A stretch of DNA of 64,000 bases from Streptomyces sp. 130. GTDB taxonomy: Bacteria; Actinomycetota; Actinomycetes; Streptomycetales; Streptomycetaceae. The DNA is taken from NCBI RefSeq assembly GCF_007096885.1, contig NZ_VJNO01000002.1, positions 248,001 through 312,000 of the forward strand, in the 5' to 3' direction. Numbering within the stretch: the stretch's first letter is position 1; every line of letters begins with the position of its first letter. Shown here in pieces: positions 17,294 through 23,442 of this stretch. The position numbers and the translations under genes are program-made. A model generated the notes under the pieces. The model did no database searches. It was not told where the DNA came from and was given only the letters and a program-made list of their open reading frames with translations.

Positions 17294-17335
17294 TGCGTCG
17301 TCTTTGCGAAACCCGGTACGGCGCGTCTCGTCGGG
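17294..17335 (-). promoter_or_regulatory. Guanidine-III riboswitch (ykkC-III, mini-ykkC type) in the sugE leader
   Basis: Read on the minus strand, the element runs CCCGACGAG, then ACGCGCCGTACCGGG, then TTTCGCAAAGACGACGC. This matches the guanidine-III aptamer as I remember it from Thermobifida fusca. The P1 helix CCCG/CGGG replaces CCGG/CCGG by compensatory change, the GACGAG and GCGCCGTACC motifs are conserved, and GCGCCGT can pair with ACGACGC (one mismatch) to form the pseudoknot. It ends 42 bases before the exporter start, so translational control through the GGAGGT site is likely. Confidence 0.85.
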
Positions 17336-17360
17336 TCCCACCACCGTAGCAAAGGACAGC

Positions 17361-17396
17361 CGAAGGGCCCGGTGACAACCGTCACCGGGCCCTTCG
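17361..17396 (-). terminator. Terminator of the groES-like gene
   Basis: A perfect 16-bp inverted repeat (arms CGAAGGGCCCGGTGAC and its complement) has a 4-base loop. It lies downstream of the GroES-like gene and upstream of the riboswitch, and insulates the sugE transcript. Confidence 0.85.
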
Positions 17397-17410
17397 CCCA
17401 CGAAACGAAT

Positions 17411-17466
17411 ACGACGCTAGGGATACGTCTCCACGGATACGTCGTTAGGGATACGTCTCCACGGAT
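17411..17466. repeat. Two direct 28-bp repeats
   Basis: Two adjacent 28-bp units share the 21-base block TAGGGATACGTCTCCACGGAT exactly (17418-17438 and 17446-17466). The seven bases before each block differ slightly (ACGACGC and ACGTCGT). They lie between the GroES-like stop codon and its terminator. No function is evident. Confidence 0.8.
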
Positions 17467-17472
17467 GCGGAT

Positions 17473-17811
17473 CTACAGATACAGCCCGGTCGAGTCCTCC
17501 GAACCCTCGAACCGGTCCGCGGCCACCGCGTGCAGGTCGCGCTCGCGCATCAGCACGTACGCCACACCCCGCACCTCGACCTCCGCCCGGTCCTCCGGAT
17601 CGAACAGCACCCGGTCACCCGGCTCGACCGTCCGCACGTTCTGCCCCACCGCCACCACCACGGCCCACGCCAGCCGACGGCCGACCGCGGCCGTCGCGGG
17701 AATCAGAATGCCGCCGCCGGAACGCCGCTCGCCCTCGGGCGACTCGGACCGGACCAGCACTCGGTCGTGCAGCATCCGGATGGGCAGCTTGTCGTCGGTG
17801 TTCTCGCTCAC
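17473..17811 (-). CDS. GroES-like co-chaperonin family protein
   Basis: The 112-residue protein resembles Cpn10: LPIRMLHDRVLVR near the N-terminus, a flexible loop region with RRSGGGILIPATA, then VVAVGQNVRTVEPGDRVLFDPEDRAEVEVRGVAYVLMRERDL. The family match is strong, but the protein is separate from any groEL gene here, is a little longer than the canonical 10-kDa protein, and lacks the exact mobile-loop sequence. It may be a paralogue with a specialised role. The GTG at 17811 gives the best N-terminus. The next gene upstream on this strand, for the DUF3618 protein, ends 43 bases earlier. Confidence 0.82.
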   Translation of the reverse strand: MSENTDDKLPIRMLHDRVLVRSESPEGERRSGGGILIPATAAVGRRLAWAVVVAVGQNVRTVEPGDRVLFDPEDRAEVEVRGVAYVLMRERDLHAVAADRFEGSEDSTGLYL

Positions 17812-17854
17812 GCCCCGCAACCTACCGGGCGGCGCGCCCGCCACGCGCGAGGGG

Positions 17855-18175
17855 TCAGCGCTTGCCGCGCCGCGAGGAGACGACCACCAGTCCGACCACG
17901 CCCACCGTGAGCAGCGCCGCCGGGATCACCCGCTCCAGCCGGGGGCTGCCGGTCTCCGAGACGAACTGTGCCTTCACGTCCGACACCGCCCGGTTCACCG
18001 CCACGTACGCCCGGCCGGCCGTCCGGTCCACCGTCCCGGCGACCTTCGCCTTCGCGTCACCCATGATCGTCTTCGGGTGCACCCGCACCCCGATCTCATC
18101 GAGTACCACCGCAAGCCGCTCGCGCCTGCTGATGATGTCCGCCTCGATCTGCGCAGGGGTCCTGGCATCCGACAC
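17855..18175 (-). CDS. DUF3618 domain-containing membrane protein
   Basis: The 106-residue protein has the DUF3618 start (RTPAQIEADIISRRERLAVVLDEI, residues 5-28), a helical middle, and a single C-terminal transmembrane segment (ALLTVGVVGLVVVSS) with a basic RRGKR tail. These proteins are common in actinobacteria and of unknown function, perhaps membrane-associated structural factors. The GTG at 18175 follows GGAGG by seven bases. It is transcribed in the same direction as the GroES-like gene and divergently from bcp. Confidence 0.85.
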   Translation of the reverse strand: MSDARTPAQIEADIISRRERLAVVLDEIGVRVHPKTIMGDAKAKVAGTVDRTAGRAYVAVNRAVSDVKAQFVSETGSPRLERVIPAALLTVGVVGLVVVSSRRGKR

Positions 18176-18302
18176 CGCGCCGCCTCCGTGGTCCTCGTCC
18201 GGTAAACCTTCATCGACAGTCTGTCAGTTCCGCCGCATCCGCACCCGGCGGCACCCCCATTACGCTCGGTCCCTTAGACCCCACGTACCAACGAGGAGAA
18301 CC

Positions 18303-18770
18303 ATGAGCGAGCGCCTCACTCCCGGCGACACCGCCCCCGCCTTCACCCTCCCCGACGCCGACGGCAACGACGTCTCGCTCGCGGACCACAAGGGCCGCAA
18401 GGTCATCGTCTACTTCTACCCCGCGGCGCTTACCCCCGGCTGCACCAAGCAGGCGTGCGACTTCACGGACAACCTCGACCTGCTCGCCGAGGCCGGCTAC
18501 GACGTCATCGGGGTCTCCCCGGACAAGCCGGAGAAGCTCGCGAAGTTCCGCGAGAAGGAGAACCTCAAGGTCACACTGGTGGGCGATCCGGCCAAGGAGA
18601 CCCTTGAGGCGTACGGCGCGTACGGCGAGAAGAAGCTCTACGGCAAAACGGTGACGGGCGTCATCCGGTCCACCGTCGTGGTGGACGAGGAGGGCAAGGT
18701 CGCCCACGCCTTCTACAACGTCAAGGCCACCGGCCATGTCGCCAAGATCATCAAGGACCTCAAGATCTGA
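18303..18770 (+). CDS. bcp: Thioredoxin-dependent peroxiredoxin (Bcp/PrxQ)
   Basis: The 155-residue protein has the PrxQ arrangement: a peroxidatic Cys47 in TPGC and a resolving Cys52 five residues later (TPGCTKQAC), within a thioredoxin fold (KVIVYFYP). It reduces hydrogen peroxide and organic hydroperoxides in the cytoplasm at the expense of thioredoxin. The start ATG is preceded by GAGGAG. Downstream there is a 9-bp inverted repeat before the ProP gene. It is likely monocistronic. Confidence 0.95.
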   Translation: MSERLTPGDTAPAFTLPDADGNDVSLADHKGRKVIVYFYPAALTPGCTKQACDFTDNLDLLAEAGYDVIGVSPDKPEKLAKFREKENLKVTLVGDPAKETLEAYGAYGEKKLYGKTVTGVIRSTVVVDEEGKVAHAFYNVKATGHVAKIIKDLKI

Positions 18771-18816
18771 GGTACGGCGGGGACGGTCCGCGAGCCGCAC
18801 GGAACGGACCGAAACA

Positions 18817-18840
18817 GGCCATTCACTGGGCTGAATGGCC
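18817..18840. promoter_or_regulatory. Perfect inverted repeat between bcp and the ProP gene
   Basis: GGCCATTCA and TGAATGGCC flank six bases (CTGGGC). The site is 47 bases after bcp and 105 bases before the transporter. It could be a weak terminator for bcp or an operator of the transporter; the sequence alone does not decide. Confidence 0.5.
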
Positions 18841-18944
18841 GAAATCATGTGACGGACATCCCATTCCTCCGTCGAACCGGTTTGCGGCCGCCATGTCCGC
18901 GCAGAAGCCTTTCCTGTAACAGTTGCCGAGGAAAGGAACCGGCC

Positions 18945-20441
18945 ATGGCGGCCTCCGACCCCCACCAGGTGGCCGACCCGGAAGCGGTCAAACGCCACCC
19001 CGCGCTGTTCCGTGCCATCCGGAAGCGCCAGAACCCCAAGCTGCGGCGCACCGACATCACGGTCACGGACGACCAGGCGGTCAAGCGCGCGGTCAAGGCG
19101 GCCTCCCTCGGCAACGCCATGGAGTGGTTCGACTTCGGCATCTACTCCTACCTGGCCGGCACCATCGGCGACGTCTTCTTCCCGTCCGGGAACGACACCA
19201 CCGAGCTCCTCTCCTCGTTCGCCACCTTCGCGGTCGCCTTCCTCGTACGGCCCCTCGGCGGCATGTTCTTCGGCCCGATGGGCGACAAGATCGGCCGCAA
19301 GAAGGTCCTCGCCCTCACGATGATCATGATGGCGATCGGCACCTTCGCGATCGGCGTGATCCCCTCCCACGAGTCCATCGGCGTCTGGGCCGCGGTCCTG
19401 CTGATCTTCTTCCGCATGCTCCAGGGCTTCTCGACGGGCGGCGAGTACGGCGGCGCCTCGACCTTCATCGCGGAGTACGCCCCCGACAAGCGACGCGGCT
19501 TCTTCGGCAGCTTCCTGGAGTTCGGCACGCTCGCCGGTTACGTGGGCGCCGCGGGCCTGGTGACCCTGCTGTACGCGGTCCTCAACGACGCCCAGATGGA
19601 GTCCTGGGGCTGGCGCGTACCGTTCCTCGTCGCCGGCCCGCTCGGCCTCGTCGGCCTCTACCTGCGACTGCGCCTGGACGAGACCCCGGCCTTCCAGAAG
19701 CTGGAGGGCGGCACGGCACACGCCACGGAGGCGGCGGACAGCGTCGAGACGACGGCGAAGGGCGACCTCGCGAAGATCTTCCGCGACTACTGGCCGACGC
19801 TGATCCTCTGCATCTGCCTGGTCGGCGCGTACAACATCACCGACTACATGCTGCTGTCGTACATGCCGACGTACCTCTCCGACGAGCTCGGCTACAGCGA
19901 GACGCACGGCCTGCTGATCCTGCTCGGCGTCATGGTGTTCCTGATGCTGATCATCAACCAGGTCGGCAAGCTCTCCGACCGCTTCGGCCGCAAGCCCCTC
20001 CTGATGACCGGCATGCTCGGCTTCCTGGTCTTCTCCCTCCCGGCGTTCCTCCTGATCCGCCAGGGCAGCATCGCCGCGATCATCATCGGCATGCTGATGC
20101 TGGGCCTCTCCCTGGTCTGCATGCTCGGCACGATGTCGGCGGCGCTCCCGGCCCTGTTCCCGACGAACGTCCGCTACGGCTCGCTCTCGGTGGGCTACAA
20201 CCTCTCGGCGTCGATCTTCGGCGGTACGACTCCGCTGGTGATCACGGCCCTGATCAGCGTCTCCGGCACCAACCTGATGCCGGCGTACTACTCGATGGCG
20301 GCGGCCCTGGTGGGCGTGATCGCGGTGGCCTGCATGAAGGAAACCGCGAACCGCCCGCTGGCGGGCTCCCCGCCGTCGGTGGAGACGACGGAGGAGGCGG
20401 AAGAACTGGTCGCGGCCCAGACCCCGGACCCGAAGTTCTGA
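18945..20441 (+). CDS. MFS transporter of the metabolite:H+ symporter family (ProP-like)
   Basis: The 498-residue protein has 12 predicted helices and the metabolite:H+ symporter signatures: NAMEWFDFGIYSYLA in helix 1, RPLGGMFFGPMGDKIGRKK after helix 2, and RMLQGFSTGGEYGGA in helix 4. The closest well-known relatives transport proline, glycine betaine or ectoine under osmotic stress, with others taking dicarboxylates. The substrate here is inferred only from overall resemblance. The ATG at 18945 follows GAGGAAAGG. A strong hairpin follows the gene. Confidence 0.88.
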   Translation: MAASDPHQVADPEAVKRHPALFRAIRKRQNPKLRRTDITVTDDQAVKRAVKAASLGNAMEWFDFGIYSYLAGTIGDVFFPSGNDTTELLSSFATFAVAFLVRPLGGMFFGPMGDKIGRKKVLALTMIMMAIGTFAIGVIPSHESIGVWAAVLLIFFRMLQGFSTGGEYGGASTFIAEYAPDKRRGFFGSFLEFGTLAGYVGAAGLVTLLYAVLNDAQMESWGWRVPFLVAGPLGLVGLYLRLRLDETPAFQKLEGGTAHATEAADSVETTAKGDLAKIFRDYWPTLILCICLVGAYNITDYMLLSYMPTYLSDELGYSETHGLLILLGVMVFLMLIINQVGKLSDRFGRKPLLMTGMLGFLVFSLPAFLLIRQGSIAAIIIGMLMLGLSLVCMLGTMSAALPALFPTNVRYGSLSVGYNLSASIFGGTTPLVITALISVSGTNLMPAYYSMAAALVGVIAVACMKETANRPLAGSPPSVETTEEAEELVAAQTPDPKF

Positions 20442-20456
20442 CCCCCGCCCCCGGCC

Positions 20457-20495
20457 ACGGCCCGTACGGCTTCCCCTCGAAGCGGTACGGGCCGT
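20457..20495 (+). terminator. Terminator after the ProP-like gene
   Basis: An 11-bp perfect inverted repeat, ACGGCCCGTAC and GTACGGGCCGT, encloses a 17-base loop. It starts 15 bases after the stop codon. Confidence 0.75.
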
Positions 20496-20511
20496 TCCGC
20501 ATCTTGTCGGA

Positions 20512-20533
20512 TATCGGACGTGACACTCCGATA
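20512..20533. promoter_or_regulatory. Inverted repeat upstream of the HNH genes
   Basis: TATCGGA and TCCGATA flank eight bases, 57 bases before the first HNH start. Related GTCGGA and GTCGG words lie on both sides. It is a candidate operator for the HNH pair; no regulator gene is next to it. Confidence 0.45.
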
Positions 20534-20589
20534 GTCGGTTCGTTACTCCGTACGGGGCCGCGAACGCGCGGCCGGATGCGGAGGGGAAT

Positions 20590-21249
20590 ATGCCAGCCAG
20601 CCCTTATACACGCGAGCGGCTCTCGGAGGCCGTCTCATCGTCGCGAACGCTGTCCGAAGCATTGACGAAACTCGAGGTCGATCCGAAGAGCAGCACCCGG
20701 GCCTACCTCCGCGAACGGATTCGGAAGATGGGGCTGGACACCAAGCACTTCGAGCGCGAGGGGACTCGCTGGACCAAAGAAATCCTCGAGCCCGTGGTCG
20801 CTGCGTCAAAAAGCGTGCAGGAGGTACTGCGGCGCCTCGGACTCGACCTGGTCGGCGGACACCACACGAACATCAGTCGGAGGATCAAGGCGTATGGCCT
20901 CGACACATCGCACTTCGCGGCACCGTCAAGGAAGGGCGAGACGCGCCGCCGGCGCCCGGAGGAACTACTCGTCGACCGGACTCAGACACTCGCTCACCGC
21001 GTCCCCGGCGAGCGACTGAAGCGAGCCATGATCGCCATGGGTGTCCCCGAGTGTTGCGCCCAGTGCGGCACTGAACCCGTCTGGCGGCACCAGCCTCTGC
21101 CTCTTGAGGTCGATCACGTTGACGGCAACTGGCGGAACAACCAGCCTCAGAATCTGAGACTTCTCTGCCCGAACTGTCACTCGACAACCGACACATACCG
21201 AGGTCGCGGCAAGAAGAGGCGCACACTGGCGCGGAGTGAGGGCCAGTGA
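20590..21249 (+). CDS. HNH endonuclease with duplicated helix-turn-helix-like modules (copy 1)
   Basis: The 219-residue protein has two N-terminal modules of about 50 residues (around 6-54 and 61-110), each with an S-x-S or S-K-S turn, an L-x-x-L-G/E-x-D core and a closing GLDTSHF or GLDTKHF. A C-terminal HNH domain follows, with CAQCG, LEVDHVDGNWRNN and LLCPNCH: the zinc-type Cys pairs and the catalytic His are all present. The modules resemble the DNA-reading repeats of phage and mobile HNH nucleases. GC content is visibly lower than in neighbouring genes. The gene overlaps its paralogue downstream (GTGA), so the two are made together. Confidence 0.85.
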   Translation: MPASPYTRERLSEAVSSSRTLSEALTKLEVDPKSSTRAYLRERIRKMGLDTKHFEREGTRWTKEILEPVVAASKSVQEVLRRLGLDLVGGHHTNISRRIKAYGLDTSHFAAPSRKGETRRRRPEELLVDRTQTLAHRVPGERLKRAMIAMGVPECCAQCGTEPVWRHQPLPLEVDHVDGNWRNNQPQNLRLLCPNCHSTTDTYRGRGKKRRTLARSEGQ

Positions 21250-21908
21250 GTTCGGGAATCCGCTACACACGGGAACTGCTGGTCGAAGCTGCGGAGAAGT
21301 GCGCCAACATCCAGGAGGTCATCGACTTTCTGGGCACCCGCCCCTACGGGCAACTCGGACGCCATATATTTCGCCGCTTCGAGCATTTCGGGATCGACGT
21401 GTCCCACTTTCCACGCCGCGGCTGCCGCGGAGCAGGGGACCGTCCCTCACCAGCGGAACTCGCAGCTGCCGTGGCCTCAGCCGTTTCCATCGCCGACACC
21501 TTGAGGCGACTGGGCCGCACCGACAACGCGAGCCAGCGGAAGCAGTTGCGCGCCTGGCTCGCGGAGGAGGGGCTCACCATCAGCCACTTCCTGGGGCAAG
21601 GACATCAACGGGGGCGTGCCGGAACCACCCCGCTGAAGCCCGCTGACCGCATCTTGGTGCGGCACGATGGCCGTCACCGCACGAAGGCCGCGCTGTTGCG
21701 ACGCGCTCTCCGCGAGGTCGGCGTCCCCGAAGAATGCGCCGAGTGCGGAACAGGCACGATCTGGCGGGGTAAGCCGATGACGTTGGAGGTTGATCACATC
21801 AACGGAGACTGGGGAGACGATCGCAGAGAGAATCTGCGGCTCCTGTGCCCGAACTGCCATGCGGTGACCAGCACGTGGTGCAGGGGCGGCACCCGCGCGC
21901 GGCGTTGA
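21246..21908 (+). CDS. HNH endonuclease with duplicated helix-turn-helix-like modules (copy 2)
   Basis: The 220-residue product is a diverged paralogue of the preceding gene. It has two N-terminal modules ending in GIDVSHF and GLTISHF, then an HNH domain with CAECG, LEVDHINGDWGDD and LLCPNCH. Its GTG start at 21246 overlaps the TGA of copy 1 by four bases. The two products are clearly related in architecture but differ through most of the first module, so they probably read different DNA sequences. The stop codon lies 59 bases before tRNA-Leu, which makes this tRNA-adjacent locus look like an inserted block. Confidence 0.85.
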   Translation: MSSGIRYTRELLVEAAEKCANIQEVIDFLGTRPYGQLGRHIFRRFEHFGIDVSHFPRRGCRGAGDRPSPAELAAAVASAVSIADTLRRLGRTDNASQRKQLRAWLAEEGLTISHFLGQGHQRGRAGTTPLKPADRILVRHDGRHRTKAALLRRALREVGVPEECAECGTGTIWRGKPMTLEVDHINGDWGDDRRENLRLLCPNCHAVTSTWCRGGTRARR

Positions 21909-21924
21909 AAGAGGGCTGATACCC

Positions 21925-21950
21925 ACTGCACTCCCTCCGCAGAGGGCAGT
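21925..21950 (+). terminator. Small hairpin between HNH copy 2 and tRNA-Leu
   Basis: CCCTC and GAGGG pair around a 4-base loop, extended by ACTG and CAGT after an internal bulge. It could end the HNH transcript. It also overlaps the region where the tRNA promoter should lie: a TAAGCT at 21950-21955 is a reasonable -10 element. Confidence 0.45.
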
Positions 21951-21967
21951 AAGCTGAGACCAGCTGC

Positions 21968-22051
21968 GCGGCCGTAGCCAAACTGGTATCGGCGGGTGTT
22001 TTAGGGGCATCTGGGAGAAATCCTGTGTGGGTTCGAATCCCACCGGCCGCA
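21968..22051 (+). tRNA. tRNA-Leu (anticodon TAG)
   Basis: The acceptor stem GCGGCCG pairs with CGGCCGC and is followed by discriminator A. The D-arm, a 5-bp anticodon stem (two wobble pairs) with loop TTTAGGG giving anticodon TAG, a long class II variable arm (TGGGA, gaaa, TCCTG) and a T-arm with GTGGG, TTCGAAT, CCCAC are all present. The 3' CCA is not encoded. It reads CUA-type leucine codons. Confidence 0.93.
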
Positions 22052-22057
22052 CACCGT

Positions 22058-22085
22058 GATGGGCCGCCCTCCGGGGCGGCCCATC
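22058..22085. terminator. Bidirectional terminator between tRNA-Leu and rdgB
   Basis: GATGGGCCGCC and GGCGGCCCATC form a perfect 11-bp stem with a 6-base loop, between the convergent tRNA and rdgB genes. Confidence 0.85.
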
Positions 22086-22091
22086 GGCGTC

Positions 22092-22694
22092 TCACCCCAC
22101 CAGCTCCCGCACCACCGGGGCCAGGGCGCGGAACGCCTTGCCCCGGTGGCTGATCGCGTTTTTTTCCGCCGGGGTCAGTTCCGCGCAGGTGCGCGTCTCG
22201 CCGTCCGGCTGGAGGATCGGGTCGTAGCCGAAGCCGTAGCCGCCGGCGGGGGTGTGGCGGAGGGTGCCCGTCAGGCGGCCCTCGACCACGCGCTCCGTGC
22301 CGTCCGGGAGGGCCAGGGCGGCGGCGCAGGCGAAGTGGGCCCCGCGATGGGGGTCGGAGATGTCACCGAGCTGGGCGAGGAGCAGGTCCAGGTTGGCGCG
22401 GTCGTTGCCGTGGGTGCCGGACCAGCGGGCCGAGAAGATGCCGGGGGCGCCGCCGAGGACGTCCACGCAGAGGCCGGAGTCGTCGGCGATCGCCGGGTGA
22501 CCGGTGGCCTGGGCTAGGGCATGGGCCTTGAGCAGGGCGTTCTCGGCGAAGGTGACGCCGGTCTCCTTGACGTCGGGCACCTCCGGATAGGCGTCGGCGC
22601 CGACGAGCTCGTGGTCAAGGCCCGCGTCGGCGAGGATCGCGTGGAGTTCGGTGATCTTCCCGGCGTTGCGGGTGGCGAGGATGAGGCGGGTCAT
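22092..22694 (-). CDS. rdgB: Non-canonical purine NTP pyrophosphatase (RdgB/HAM1)
   Basis: The 200-residue enzyme shows the Ham1 landmarks: LATRNAGKITEL at the N-terminus (phosphate-binding SxNxxK-like), ETGVTFAENALLKA, ADDSGLCVDVLGGAPGIFSARW and GFGYDPI near the C-terminus. It hydrolyses ITP, XTP and dITP to monophosphates plus pyrophosphate and so keeps damaged purines out of DNA and RNA. In actinobacteria it usually sits close to rph, as it does here (3 kb away), with an esterase, a TetR regulator and a lipoprotein between them. Confidence 0.95.
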   Translation of the reverse strand: MTRLILATRNAGKITELHAILADAGLDHELVGADAYPEVPDVKETGVTFAENALLKAHALAQATGHPAIADDSGLCVDVLGGAPGIFSARWSGTHGNDRANLDLLLAQLGDISDPHRGAHFACAAALALPDGTERVVEGRLTGTLRHTPAGGYGFGYDPILQPDGETRTCAELTPAEKNAISHRGKAFRALAPVVRELVG

Positions 22695-22719
22695 GCGCCC
22701 AGTATCGCCCGGTCCGGTG

Positions 22720-23286
22720 TCACGTTTCGTCGGGCAGGGCGGCGGCCAGGGCGCGGATGCCGGCCAGCACCTCGTCGGCGGTGGGGGCCGACTCCGGGTC
22801 GGTGATGTGCTGCATCATCAGACCGCCGACCAGGGCGAGCTGCACCGAGCCGAGGGTGCGCACGGTCTCCTCGGAGAGTTCGTCCTCGGGCGTCCCGGTG
22901 ACCTCGTGGGCCATGCCGCTGCGCCCCTGCCGCAGTCCTGAGGCGACCTGCTCGCGGAGCTCCGGGTCGCGCTGGGCGCGCAGGATCGTCTCCAGGTTGG
23001 CCAGCCAGAAGGTCCTGTCGGCCGAGAACGCCTCGATCAGGCGGTGCCAGAGGGCCTGGACATCGCCGTCGCGCCCGGCCGGCCCGAGGGCCTGCCCGCC
23101 CGAGTCGAGCGCTTCGAAGAGGGCCTGGTTGAGCAGGGCCTCCTTGGAGCCGAAGTGGTAGCCGATGGCCGCCATGCTGACGCCCGCCGCCGAGGCGAGG
23201 TCGCGGACCGTGGTGCGTTCGTACCCCTTCTCGAAGAGGCACTTCCTGGCCGCTTCCAGCAGCTTCTCGCGGTTTCCCATTCCCAT
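22720..23286 (-). CDS. TetR family transcriptional regulator
   Basis: The 188-residue protein begins with a TetR DNA-binding domain: LLEAARKCLFEKGYERTTVRDLASAAGVSMAAIGYHFGSKEALL at about residues 8-52. A helical domain follows, resembling the TetR_C group with LxxLE and QxALVGGLMMQ. Two adjacent ATG codons are possible; I use 23286, which has AGGA eight bases upstream, rather than 23280. It is divergent from the secreted carboxylesterase gene and may regulate it or itself, but no clear operator dyad was seen in the 156-base gap. Confidence 0.88.
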   Translation of the reverse strand: MGMGNREKLLEAARKCLFEKGYERTTVRDLASAAGVSMAAIGYHFGSKEALLNQALFEALDSGGQALGPAGRDGDVQALWHRLIEAFSADRTFWLANLETILRAQRDPELREQVASGLRQGRSGMAHEVTGTPEDELSEETVRTLGSVQLALVGGLMMQHITDPESAPTADEVLAGIRALAAALPDET

Positions 23287-23442
23287 GCGCCGCATCCTAG
23301 GGCGGCCCGAGGGGGTGGGGCGAACGCCTGACGCGCACGTCTTGCGCGACCGCCTCATACATACGTCTTGCACGATCGCCCAATGCGCCGCTACGTTGGT
23401 CCCGCAGGCGCACCGAAGACCACGTCGAGCTCTGGAGTCCGT

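Noticed and set aside
17473..17811. The GroES-like gene as part of a groES-groEL operon
   Set aside because: No groEL lies next to it. The downstream gene is a riboswitch-controlled exporter behind a terminator.
20590..22091. A prophage remnant around the HNH genes and tRNA-Leu
   Set aside because: No integrase, terminase or structural gene is present, and the flanking genes are ordinary chromosomal genes. A small nuclease insertion is the most that can be claimed.
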